This document shows positions 35,038 through 43,005 of a DNA stretch of 64,000 bases, one piece after another. The stretch covers positions 1,736,001 through 1,800,000 of the forward strand of contig NZ_JBHGAP010000001.1 in the NCBI RefSeq assembly GCF_042610495.1. Direction: 5' to 3'. The stretch is from RU20A sp042610495 (GTDB taxonomy: Bacteria; Pseudomonadota; Alphaproteobacteria; Rhizobiales; Rhizobiaceae). The position numbers were made by a program, and so were the translations under genes. Under the pieces are notes generated by a model that had not been told where the DNA came from, searched no databases, and was given only the letters and a program-made list of their open reading frames with translations. Position 1 is the stretch's first letter; each line of letters opens with the position of its first letter.

Positions 35038-35556
35038 ATGTCGGAACGTGGATTGAACACCGTGAGCTTTGCCGGGCACGTGGCATCGTCTGCGCAGTTC
35101 CGTGCACTCTATGCCGAGGGCATGGGTCTCGTCGAGGAAACCGCAAGCTACCTGGATGGGCCCGGCCGCGCCGCCTCCAAGGTTCTGCCGCGCATGGCTT
35201 CTGTCCTCTATGCAGCCGAATCCATGCGCCTCACCACCCGTCTGATGCAGATGGCCTCCTGGCTGCTCCTGCAGCGCGCCGTGAACAATGGCGAGATGAG
35301 CCGTGACCAGGTTCTCTCGGAAAAGAACAAGGTTCGCCTCGACAGCTTCAACGTCGATCGCAACGCGCCCGGCTGGACCGACCTGCCCGAAGCCTTCCGC
35401 GACCTCATCGAACGCTCGCTCCGCCTCCAGAACCGCGTCGCCATCCTCGACCGCGAGATCTACCGCCCCAACGAAGAGGCCGAGATCGTCGCCGACAACG
35501 AGAACGCTGTGCAGGCACAGCTGAACCTGCTGCAGACCGCCTTCAGCCGCAGCTAA
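35038..35556 (+). CDS. rcdA: RcdA, protease adaptor for CtrA degradation (DUF1465)
   Basis: The product has 172 residues of the DUF1465/RcdA family: SFAGHVASSAQFRALYAEGMGLVEETASYLDGPGR, then a three-helix bundle with YAAESMRLTTRLMQMASWLLLQRAV. In Caulobacter RcdA links ClpXP with CpdR and PopA to remove CtrA at the G1-S transition. GAGGAAACG precedes the ATG at 35038. It is monocistronic between its CtrA-box promoter and a terminator. Confidence 0.9.
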   Translation: MSERGLNTVSFAGHVASSAQFRALYAEGMGLVEETASYLDGPGRAASKVLPRMASVLYAAESMRLTTRLMQMASWLLLQRAVNNGEMSRDQVLSEKNKVRLDSFNVDRNAPGWTDLPEAFRDLIERSLRLQNRVAILDREIYRPNEEAEIVADNENAVQAQLNLLQTAFSRS

Positions 35557-35580
35557 GCGCTCGCGCAGCACTGCGTTTGA

Positions 35581-35616
35581 AAAGCCGTCGAGACCGAAAG
35601 GGCTCGGCGGCTTTTT
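35581..35616 (+). terminator. Terminator after rcdA
   Basis: AAAGCCGTCGAG / CTCGGCGGCTTT, with one imperfect pair, has a 10-nt loop and TTTTT, 25 nt past the stop codon. Confidence 0.7.
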
Positions 35617-35627
35617 CGTGCCTGATG

Positions 35628-35915
35628 TCATGCGGCCAGGAAAGCGAGTCTCGGATCGGTGCGTCCCGGCACCACCTCCAGAACCTCCGCCGCGACGACA
35701 TTTTCGGCCACGAAGGGATCGGACTGCACGAAGGCGTTGAGCGCCTCCCGGCTCACGCCATTGGCGAGGATGACGCCGCCGGCGCGGGGTTGCAGGCTGC
35801 CGGCCAGAAGGAGAATGCCCTCCTCGAAGCCGCGACGGAGCCAGGCATTATGCTCATCCATCAGCGCGCCGGCCTTGTCGCGGTTCGCTGCGAAGCGGAG
35901 GGTGACGATAAACAT
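35628..35915 (-). CDS. YciI-family protein
   Basis: The product has 95 residues with the YCII-related ferredoxin-like fold: MFIVTLRFAANRDKAGALMDEHNAWLRRGFEEGILLLAG and SREALNAFVQSDPFVAENVV, including the conserved His (EHNAWL) and the DPF motif. Related proteins have dehalogenase-like or unknown catalytic roles. It lies 95 bp downstream of a TetR gene on the same strand and may be under its control. Confidence 0.88.
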   Translation of the reverse strand: MFIVTLRFAANRDKAGALMDEHNAWLRRGFEEGILLLAGSLQPRAGGVILANGVSREALNAFVQSDPFVAENVVAAEVLEVVPGRTDPRLAFLAA

Positions 35916-36010
35916 TGGGTTTCTTCCTTTCCGAATGCCCGCGCGCGATCATTCCGGCGGCAGGCGGTGCCGGTTTCCCTGGGGAACGGGAATGCAGATG
36001 TGAGCCCGGA

Positions 36011-36589
36011 TCAGGCCGGCGGACCGAGCGCGGACAGCCAACCATCGAAGTCGGCCACCTCGCGGCGAACAAAGGCCTCGTCGCGGAACGTGGCAGCGAG
36101 CGTCGCCACGCCCTGGCTGCGCATCAGCACGTGAAGGGCGAGTGCATCGGCCTCGGCCTCTCGCCCGAGGGCCACGAACTGCCGCGCGAGCCAATCGCGG
36201 AACAGGGCCAGCACCGCTGCCGCCTCCCCCTGGGCGGGATGCTTGAGCTTGGCAAGCTCGACGCAGAGCGTGCCGACGTGACAGCCATGCGCCATGATCT
36301 TCGCCTGATTGTCGATGAGAATGCGAAAGAAGCGGGCGATGCGCGCGGCCGGCGTCGGCTCCTCGGCCTCCCAGGCCGCGAGCATCGTTTCCCGCGCCCG
36401 ATGCCGCTCCGCGATCACGGCAACCAGGATCTCGTCCTTGGCACGGAAGTGATAATAGAAATTGCCACGCGACAGCCCGACGGCACCGGCAATATCGGCA
36501 AAGGACGTGGCTTCATATCCCCGCTCGTAGAACAGCCGGTCCGCTGCCGCCACGATGTGCTGACGCGTGTCCTGCCCCGCCTTCGCCAT
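36011..36589 (-). CDS. TetR-family transcriptional regulator
   Basis: The product has 192 residues. The N-terminal helix-turn-helix is complete (TRQHIVAAADRLFYERGYEATSFADIAGAVGLSRGNFYYHFRAKDEIL). The C-terminal ligand domain contains FFRILIDNQAKIMAHGCHVGTLCVELAKL, with two cysteines that could sense electrophiles. A long dyad lies 13 bp upstream of the start, presumably its operator. The likely target is itself and the downstream YciI gene. Confidence 0.93.
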   Translation of the reverse strand: MAKAGQDTRQHIVAAADRLFYERGYEATSFADIAGAVGLSRGNFYYHFRAKDEILVAVIAERHRARETMLAAWEAEEPTPAARIARFFRILIDNQAKIMAHGCHVGTLCVELAKLKHPAQGEAAAVLALFRDWLARQFVALGREAEADALALHVLMRSQGVATLAATFRDEAFVRREVADFDGWLSALGPPA

Positions 36590-36601
36590 GCCGTCCTCCG
36601 C

Positions 36602-36643
36602 TAGGTCGATTGTCCTAGACCGACAATTAGGACGATCGACCTA
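36602..36643. promoter_or_regulatory. 42-bp dyad, TetR operator
   Basis: Two 16-bp arms, TAGGTCGATTGTCCTA and TAGGACGATCGACCTA, are inverted with a single mismatch around a 10-bp centre. The centre itself contains related half sites (TAGACCGAC). The length suggests two cooperating TetR dimers. Confidence 0.7.
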
Positions 36644-36669
36644 ATTCTGTCAAGCCTGCCGCGCGCAAC

Positions 36670-36698
36670 AAAAAAGCCCGGCACGATGGCCGGGCTTT
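36670..36698 (-). terminator. Terminator of rpmE
   Basis: The stem AAAGCCCGGC / GCCGGGCTTT with a 6-nt loop is followed on the minus strand by TTTTTTG. It begins 28 nt past the rpmE stop and insulates rpmE from the TetR promoter. Confidence 0.8.
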
Positions 36699-36726
36699 CT
36701 GGAAAGTCTTGCAGTCCGCAGGCGGA

Positions 36727-36948
36727 TCAGAGGCCGAGGCCGCCGAAGCGCTTGTTGAACTTCGAAACGCGGCCGCCGCGGTCCAGCATCTGCTGGTTGC
36801 CGCCGGTCCAGGCCGGGTGCGAGGTCGGGTCGATTTCGAGGTTCATGGTGGCGCCTTCAGAACCCCAGGTCGAGCGGGTCTGGTATTCGGTGCCGTCGGT
36901 CATGACGACCTTGATCATGTGGTAGTCGGGGTGGATATTCGCCTTCAT
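36727..36948 (-). CDS. rpmE: Ribosomal protein L31 (bL31)
   Basis: The product has 73 residues. It begins MKANIHPDYHMIKVVMTDGTE and ends RGGRVSKFNKRFGGLGL. It lacks the CxxC zinc ligands, so it is the zinc-independent alphaproteobacterial form. AGGAAGAG precedes the start. It has a leader of about 110 nt with hairpins and a good promoter (37065-37093). Confidence 0.96.
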   Translation of the reverse strand: MKANIHPDYHMIKVVMTDGTEYQTRSTWGSEGATMNLEIDPTSHPAWTGGNQQMLDRGGRVSKFNKRFGGLGL

Positions 36949-36979
36949 CGCACTCTTCCTGCAGCTTTGGGGGCCAATT

Positions 36980-36997
36980 GTCGCAAGCCATTGCGAC
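36980..36997 (-). promoter_or_regulatory. Leader hairpin of rpmE
   Basis: A perfect 7-bp stem GTCGCAA / TTGCGAC with a TGGC loop (minus strand) lies about 32 nt before the L31 start, embedded in a larger imperfect TTTGG...CCAAA arrangement. It is a candidate site for autoregulation by L31. Confidence 0.45.
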
Positions 36998-37064
36998 GGA
37001 CGGGCCAAACACGTAATGAAGCCGCAGACCGCCATCGGCGACGGCTTCCCAATTTGATGCCGTG

Positions 37065-37093
37065 CCTATACATGATGGTCCATGGGATAACAA
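37065..37093 (-). promoter_or_regulatory. Candidate promoter of rpmE
   Basis: On the minus strand TTGTTA and TATAGG are separated by exactly 17 bp, about 117 nt upstream of the L31 start. Confidence 0.5.
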
Positions 37094-37148
37094 GTGCCGC
37101 GTATCAAGAGTTTCAGGGCTCTTCGCGGCGATGACGCCGAGGATTGCC

Positions 37149-38951
37149 GTGGCCGAAACAGACGCAAGACCGAGCGGCCGGCGCTCCATCCGACCGCTTG
37201 CCAACCTGCTGCCCTATATCGGCCGCTACCGCCTTCTCGCCATCGGTGCGCTCGTCTCGCTCGTGGTCGCCGCCGTCACCACGCTCACCCTGCCGATGGC
37301 CGTGCGCCGGATGATCGACCACGGTTTCTCGCGCGCCGATTCCGGCTTCATCAACACCTATTTCGCCATGCTGATGGTGCTCGCCATCGTGCTGGCGCTG
37401 GCCAGTGCGGCCCGCTATTTCTTCGTCATCACGCTCGGCGAGCGGATCGTGGCCGATCTGCGCCGGGATGTCTTCGACCATGTCACGCGGCTGTCGCCCT
37501 CCTTCTTCGACATGAACCAGTCCGGCGAGATCGTCTCGCGGCTGACGGCGGATACAACCCAGCTGAAATCGGCCGTCGGCGCCACCGCGTCGCTGGCGCT
37601 GCGCAACCTCATCCTCTGTCTCGGGGCCATCGCCATGATGGTCTATACGAGCCCGAAACTCTCAAGCCTCGTGCTCGTCGCCATCCCTCTGATCGTCTTC
37701 CCGCTGGTCGGCTTCGGCCGGTCCGTGCGCCGGCGCTCGCGTGCGGCGCAGGATACGCTGGCAAACGCCGCCGCCTATGCCGGCGAGGCGATTGCCGCCG
37801 CCCGGACCGTGCAGGCCTTCAACGCCGAGGCGGCAGCCCGCGCCCGCTATGGCGCGGCCGTGGAAGATGCCTTCGGCGCGGCCCGCGAGGCGATTCGCGC
37901 CCGCTCCGTCCTGACGGCCTTTGCCATCACCATGATCTTCGGCAGCGTCGTCGCTGTGCTGTGGTTCGGCGCGCGCGATGTTCTCGCCGGCAGCATGACG
38001 GCCGGCAATCTCGGCCAGTTCCTGCTCTATTCCGTCTTTGCCGCGGGCGGCCTCGGCGCGCTGTCGGAAGTCTGGGGCGAACTCGCCCAGGCCGCCGGCG
38101 CCTCCGAGCGCCTCGGCGAACTGCTGCGCGAGGAACCGGCGATCGCCGCACCTGCCGCACCCCGTTCCCTGCCCGAGCCGGCGACAGGCGCGCTCGCCTT
38201 CGATGCCGTCACCTTCCACTATCCGAGCCGGCCGGACGCCCCGAGCCTCAGAGGCCTGAGCCTTTCCGTGACACCGGGCGAAACGGTGGCCATCGTCGGC
38301 CCCTCCGGCGCCGGCAAGAGCACGATCTTTGCACTGCTGATGCGCTTTTACGATCCTGCCAGCGGTTCGATCAGCCTCGACGGCATCGACATCCGCGAGA
38401 CGGACCCCGAAACGCTGCGCCGCCGCATCGCCATCGTGCCGCAGGACGTGACGATCTTCGTCGCCAGCATCCGCGACAACATCGCCTTCGGCCGGCCCGG
38501 CGCCAGCAATGCCGAGGTAGAGGCCGCCGCCCGCGCCGCCCAGGCGGAAGAATTCATCACCCGACTGCCGGAGGGATACGACACCTTCGTCGGCGAACGC
38601 GGCGTGACCCTTTCGGGCGGCCAGCGCCAGCGCATCGCCATTGCCCGCGCGATTCTCAAGGATGCGCCGGTGCTGCTGCTCGACGAGGCAACCTCGGCGC
38701 TCGATGCCGAAAGCGAGGTGCTGGTGCAGCGCGCGCTCGACGGCCTGATCCGGCAGCGCACGACGCTCGTCATCGCCCACCGTCTTGCAACCGTGCTGAA
38801 GGCAGACCGCATTCTCGTCATGGACAATGGCCGCATCGTCGAGGAAGGCACGCATGCGGCGCTATCGCGCCAGGGCGGGCTCTACGCCAAGCTGGCACGC
38901 CTCCAGTTCGACCATGATGACCGGATGGCCGAGACCCGCGCCGCCCTCTGA
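37149..38951 (+). CDS. ABC exporter, fused permease and ATPase (MsbA-like)
   Basis: The product has 600 residues. Six membrane helices (from LLPYIGRYRLLAIGALVSLVV to VWFGA-like VAVLWFGARDVLAG) are fused to a nucleotide-binding domain with Walker A GPSGAGKST, Q-loop IVPQDVTIF, signature LSGGQRQRIAIARA, Walker B VLLLDEATSALD and H-loop IAHRL. It is a homodimeric exporter, probably of lipid or hydrophobic compounds; the substrate is unknown. A GTG at 37149 with GAGG upstream was chosen; the ATG at 37131 adds six residues but lacks a Shine-Dalgarno. Confidence 0.9.
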   Translation: MAETDARPSGRRSIRPLANLLPYIGRYRLLAIGALVSLVVAAVTTLTLPMAVRRMIDHGFSRADSGFINTYFAMLMVLAIVLALASAARYFFVITLGERIVADLRRDVFDHVTRLSPSFFDMNQSGEIVSRLTADTTQLKSAVGATASLALRNLILCLGAIAMMVYTSPKLSSLVLVAIPLIVFPLVGFGRSVRRRSRAAQDTLANAAAYAGEAIAAARTVQAFNAEAAARARYGAAVEDAFGAAREAIRARSVLTAFAITMIFGSVVAVLWFGARDVLAGSMTAGNLGQFLLYSVFAAGGLGALSEVWGELAQAAGASERLGELLREEPAIAAPAAPRSLPEPATGALAFDAVTFHYPSRPDAPSLRGLSLSVTPGETVAIVGPSGAGKSTIFALLMRFYDPASGSISLDGIDIRETDPETLRRRIAIVPQDVTIFVASIRDNIAFGRPGASNAEVEAAARAAQAEEFITRLPEGYDTFVGERGVTLSGGQRQRIAIARAILKDAPVLLLDEATSALDAESEVLVQRALDGLIRQRTTLVIAHRLATVLKADRILVMDNGRIVEEGTHAALSRQGGLYAKLARLQFDHDDRMAETRAAL

Positions 38952-38957
38952 CGGCGT

Positions 38958-40595
38958 TCAGACCGAGCGGCCGACCACCCGGCCGGAAAACAGGCAGCCG
39001 CCCAGGAAGGTGCCCTCCAGCGCGCCGTAGCCATGCATGCCGCCGCCGCCGAAGCCGGCGGCTTCCCCGACCGCATAAAGGCCGGGCACGGGCTCGCCGG
39101 ACAGTTCCAGCACCCGGCCGGTCAGGTCCGTCTGCAGACCGCCCAGCGTCTTGCGGGTCAGCACGTTCAGCCGCACGGCGATCAGCGGCCCGGCCTTGGG
39201 GTCGAGCAGGCGGTGCGGACGTGCGGTCCGCATCAGCCGGTCACCGACAAAGGCGCGCGCGCCGCGGATGGCCGTCACCTGCGCATCCTTGGAAAATCTG
39301 TTGGCAATCTCCCGGTCGCGGGCCTCGATCTGCTCGCGCAGGCGGCGAAGGTCGATCCGGCTCTCACCGGTGAGCGCATTCATCCCGGCGACAAGGTCTT
39401 CCAGCCGGTCGCGCACGACGAAGTCCTCGCCACGATCCATAAAGGCCTGCACCGGCTCCGGCAGCCCCTTGCCGAGCCGCTTCAGCATCAGGCCGATATC
39501 CTTGCCCGTCAGGTCCGGGTTCTGCTCCGAACCCGACAGCGCGAATTCCTTCTTGATGATGTCGCGCGTCAGGATGAACCAGCTGTGATCATGCCCGCGC
39601 TGGCAGATTTCTTTCAGCGTCGAGAGCGTATCGAAGCCCGGCATGGCCGGCGCGGCAAATCGGTTGCCATCCGCATCGCACCAGAAGGATGACGGGCCGG
39701 GCAGGATGCGGATACCGTGGTTGGGCCAGATCGGTTCGTGGTTCCGCAAGCCCTCGGTGTAGTGCCACATGCGGTCGGCATTGATCACCGAGCCGCGCGC
39801 CCGCGTCGCGATCTCCACCATGCGGCCATCCACGTGGTGCGGCACGCCGCTGACCATGTGGCGCGGCGCAGGCCCGAGCCGCGCCGTCGGCCAGTGGCGG
39901 CGCACCGCCTCGTGATTTCCGCCGATGCCGCCGGAGGCGACAACGATGGCGCCCGCCGTGATCTCGAAATCTCCCTCGATGTCACGATTGCTGCGCACGC
40001 CCCGCGGTGCCGGATCCTGCCGCAGTACGGCGCCCCGCACACCCAGCACGGTGCGGTCGAAGGTGATGAGTTCGTCCACGCGGTGGCGGAAACGGAAGCG
40101 GATCTGCCCGCGGCTTTCAGCCTCCCGCGCCCGGCGGATGAACGGCTCAACCACTGCCGGCCCCGCGCCCCAGGTGAGATGGAAGCGCGGCACGGAATTG
40201 CCGTGCCCATGCGCCATGCCCCCGCCCCGCTCGGCCCAGCCGACCAGAGGAAAGAACCCCACCCCCATGCCGCGCAGCCAGGAGCGCTTCTCGCCGGCGG
40301 CGAAATCGAGATAGGCTTCGGCCCAAAGCCGTGGCCAATAGTCCTCTTCACGGTCGAAAGCCGCCGTGCCCATCCAGTCCTGATAGGCAAGCTCGTGGCT
40401 GTCGCGGATACCGAGACGGCGCTGTTCGGGCGAATTGACGAGAAAGAGGCCGCCGAGCGACCAATGCGCCTGCCCGCCGAGCGACTGCTCGCCCTCCTGC
40501 TCGACGACGATGACCTTGCGTCCGCGCTCGGCGGCAATCGTGGCGGTCACGAGCCCGGCGAGCCCTGCCCCGATGACCAGAACGTCACACATCAT
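38958..40595 (-). CDS. FAD-binding dehydrogenase (fumarate reductase/KsdD-like flavoprotein)
   Basis: The product has 545 residues. The N-terminal Rossmann motif DVLVIGAGLAGLVTATIAAERG binds FAD, with VVEQE closing the first beta-alpha-beta unit. The C-terminus carries GLYAVGEAAGFGGGGMHGYGALEGTFLGGCLFSGRVVG, typical of the FAD-dependent dehydrogenase group related to 3-ketosteroid delta-1-dehydrogenase. The substrate is unknown. The start has GGGAGG 9 nt upstream. It is convergent with the ABC exporter (6 bp apart). Confidence 0.9.
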   Translation of the reverse strand: MMCDVLVIGAGLAGLVTATIAAERGRKVIVVEQEGEQSLGGQAHWSLGGLFLVNSPEQRRLGIRDSHELAYQDWMGTAAFDREEDYWPRLWAEAYLDFAAGEKRSWLRGMGVGFFPLVGWAERGGGMAHGHGNSVPRFHLTWGAGPAVVEPFIRRAREAESRGQIRFRFRHRVDELITFDRTVLGVRGAVLRQDPAPRGVRSNRDIEGDFEITAGAIVVASGGIGGNHEAVRRHWPTARLGPAPRHMVSGVPHHVDGRMVEIATRARGSVINADRMWHYTEGLRNHEPIWPNHGIRILPGPSSFWCDADGNRFAAPAMPGFDTLSTLKEICQRGHDHSWFILTRDIIKKEFALSGSEQNPDLTGKDIGLMLKRLGKGLPEPVQAFMDRGEDFVVRDRLEDLVAGMNALTGESRIDLRRLREQIEARDREIANRFSKDAQVTAIRGARAFVGDRLMRTARPHRLLDPKAGPLIAVRLNVLTRKTLGGLQTDLTGRVLELSGEPVPGLYAVGEAAGFGGGGMHGYGALEGTFLGGCLFSGRVVGRSV

Positions 40596-40637
40596 GGCGC
40601 CGGACCTCCCGCTTGCCCGCCTGTGAGTACGGGCCTG

Positions 40638-41669
40638 TTACTTTTCCGTCAGCTTCAGCTCGATGCGCCGGTTCTGCGCCCGCGCCTCCGGCGTGTCGCC
40701 GGGCGCGATCGGCTGGAACTCGCCAAAACCGGCCGCCACGAGACGATCGGCCGGAACGCCTTTCGAAATCAGGAACTTCACGACCGATGTGGCGCGCGCG
40801 GAGGAAAGCTCCCAGTTGTCGGCATACTTGCCAGTGCCTGACAGCGGAACATTGTCCGTATGGCCATCGACACGCAGCACCCAGTTGATCTCAGGCGGAA
40901 TCTCCTTGGCGAGATCGAGCAGCGCGGTGGCGAGCTTGCCCATCTCCACCTGGCCGGCAGGGTTCAGCTCGTTGCCGCCGGAGGGAAAAAGCACCTCCGA
41001 CTGAAAGACGAACCGGTCGCCGACGATGCGGATATTCTCCCGGTCGGACAGGATCTCGCGCAGCCGCCCGAAGAAGTCTGAGCGATAGCGGTTCAGTTCC
41101 TGCACGCGTTGCGCCAGCGCCACGTTCAGTCGACGGCCGAGATCGGCAATCTTTGCCTGCGAACTCTCGTCCTTCGCCTCGGAGACCTGCAATGCGCTTT
41201 CGACCGCAGCAATCTGGCTGCGCAACGCGGCGATCTGCTGGTTCAGAAGCTCGATCTGGCTCATGGCACGGGCCGAGACCTGCTTTTCATTGTCAAGCTG
41301 TCCGGTCAGGTCGCCGATGCGCTTTTCCGCCGCCGAGTTGCTTCCTGCCCCCTGATCGAGCAGCGCCTGAAGACGCGAGCGCTCGCCTTCGGACGTGGCA
41401 AGCGAGGCCTGCAGATTGGCAAGCGAATCCTCGAGATCCTGCCGACCGCTCTTTTCAAGCGCCAGAAGCTGCGTCAGCTCGTTGATCTGGCTGTTGAGGC
41501 GCGTCAGGACCTCGTCCTTGGTGTTGATCTCGCGGCCCAGCAGGAACTGCGCCATGACAAAGACCGACAGAAGAAACATGATCGACAGCAGCAACGTCGA
41601 CAGCGCGTCGACGAAGCCCGGCCAGTAATCGATCCCGCGTTCGCGGCGGCCCCGGCGAGAGAGCGCCAT
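40638..41669 (-). CDS. OmpA/MotB-domain peptidoglycan-binding protein with membrane anchor
   Basis: The product has 343 residues. A short cytoplasmic N-terminus precedes one membrane helix (FVDALSTLLLSIMFLLSVFVMAQFLL) carrying an Asp in the position used by MotB/TolR/ZorB proton channels. A long coiled coil follows (about residues 45-190), then an OmpA-like domain (VLFPSGGNELNP, VDGHTDNVPLSG, LSSARATSVVKFLISKGV, NRRIELKL). It lies 4 nt after the MotA/TolQ-like gene, so the two probably form one stator-like complex. This is not MotB of the flagellum: no flagellar genes are present. Confidence 0.88.
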   Translation of the reverse strand: MALSRRGRRERGIDYWPGFVDALSTLLLSIMFLLSVFVMAQFLLGREINTKDEVLTRLNSQINELTQLLALEKSGRQDLEDSLANLQASLATSEGERSRLQALLDQGAGSNSAAEKRIGDLTGQLDNEKQVSARAMSQIELLNQQIAALRSQIAAVESALQVSEAKDESSQAKIADLGRRLNVALAQRVQELNRYRSDFFGRLREILSDRENIRIVGDRFVFQSEVLFPSGGNELNPAGQVEMGKLATALLDLAKEIPPEINWVLRVDGHTDNVPLSGTGKYADNWELSSARATSVVKFLISKGVPADRLVAAGFGEFQPIAPGDTPEARAQNRRIELKLTEK

Positions 41670-41673
41670 CCGC

Positions 41674-42738
41674 TCAATCCTTCTTCGGGTCGTCGCCGCG
41701 GCGACGGGCGGCATCCGGATCGCCGATGCGGGCGGCAAGCTTGTCGAGCGTCTTGCGCATGGCGCGGGATTCCTCCTGCTGCGCCTCGATCCAGTCGCGC
41801 AGCATCTGCTGCTCGCCACGCATGTTCTTCACCAGCCCCTGAATACCTTCCGCAAGGCTTGCCATGGCGGCCGTGGTGCGCATGTTGGTCGCGCCGTCCT
41901 GGTTCATGCGCGCCAGCTGGTCGGTCAATCGCTCCAGGGATTCCTGCGGCGGCAGACGCTTGGTATCGACAGCCGGCTGGTTGTCGGAGCCGACATCCGT
42001 GACGGAAGACAGCCAGTTTTCCAGTTCCGTATAGAAACGGCTTTGCGCGCGGCCGGCCTGCAGGTCGAGAAAACCCAGAACCAGCGAGCTGGAAAGGCCG
42101 AAGAGCGAGGTGGAAAACGCCGTCCCCATGCCGGTCAGCGGAGCCGAGAGCCCCGTCTTCAGGGCCGAGAGAACATCTTCCGTGCTCCCGCTCCCGATAT
42201 CGAGCGACTGGATCACCGTATTGATTGAGCCGATGGTGCCGAGCAGGCCCCAGAAGGTGCCGAGCAGGCCGAGAAAGACGAGGAGGCCGATGAGATAGCG
42301 CGAGGTGTCGCGCGATTCGTCGAGCCGCGTGGCAATCGAATCAAGGATGGAGCGCAGCGCCGTGGTGGAGATCGCCATCGCATGGCGCCTTCCGATCAGC
42401 GCGCGCATCGGCGCCAGCAGCACGGGGTCGCGACCCACCTTGTCGGCACTGCCGGCCGCGCGGAACGAGTTGAACCAGCGCACTTCGGGGCGAAGGTTCA
42501 GAACGTGGCTGAACACCAGCAGCACACCGATCAGCAGGACACCGAGAATGAGGCCGTTCAGGCCGGGATTGCTGAGAAAGGCCGTCTGCGCCTGCCGGAA
42601 CAGGATCGCCGCCACGAAGCCGACGATGATCAGGAAGATCACCATCGTCCAGAAAAAGGGCATCGGACTGGACAGCTTGTGGATATCTGCCGGAACCGCT
42701 TCCGCGCTTTCCGTTGCCGCACCCCGCACTCTTGCCAT
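41674..42738 (-). CDS. MotA/TolQ/ExbB-type proton channel protein
   Basis: The product has 354 residues. Membrane helices include FFWTMVIFLIIVGFVAAILF and LNGLILGVLLIGVLLVFSHVL, then the family pair YLIGLLVFLGLLGTFWGLLGTI and LSAPLTGMGTAFSTSLFGLSSSLVLGFLDL. The C-terminal 110 residues are a charged cytoplasmic helical tail (IQGLVKNMRGEQQMLRDWIEAQQEESRAM). With the adjacent OmpA-domain gene it resembles ZorAB/MotAB pairs, but no effector genes follow. GGAG lies 11 nt before the chosen ATG; an in-frame ATG at 42768 is also plausible. Confidence 0.88.
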   Translation of the reverse strand: MARVRGAATESAEAVPADIHKLSSPMPFFWTMVIFLIIVGFVAAILFRQAQTAFLSNPGLNGLILGVLLIGVLLVFSHVLNLRPEVRWFNSFRAAGSADKVGRDPVLLAPMRALIGRRHAMAISTTALRSILDSIATRLDESRDTSRYLIGLLVFLGLLGTFWGLLGTIGSINTVIQSLDIGSGSTEDVLSALKTGLSAPLTGMGTAFSTSLFGLSSSLVLGFLDLQAGRAQSRFYTELENWLSSVTDVGSDNQPAVDTKRLPPQESLERLTDQLARMNQDGATNMRTTAAMASLAEGIQGLVKNMRGEQQMLRDWIEAQQEESRAMRKTLDKLAARIGDPDAARRRGDDPKKD

Positions 42739-43005
42739 AGGCCCATCGTCTCCACTGCGCACCGGCATTCCGCCTGCATCCCGAGAGAGAACGCAGGAGA
42801 GAGGCAAACCCCTCATCCGTTCCGCGATCCGCCGGAAAGCCGCCAAAGCGCCTCGTGCCCCCGGCCACGCAACTGCGGGGGACACTAGATCAAGTTTGAG
42901 CCGAATTGAAGGGAAAAGCGTGGCCGCAAACGGGCTTGCACCGAAAGCTGACGGCAGTGCCGGCGACGGGACGAGCGCCACAAGCGCCCATCCCGGATGC
43001 GAGGA

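Noticed and set aside
40638..42738. Complete Zorya defence system
   Set aside because: Only the ZorA/ZorB-like membrane pair is present; the flanking genes are an FAD dehydrogenase and an inositol-phosphatase homologue, with no ZorC, ZorD or ZorE.
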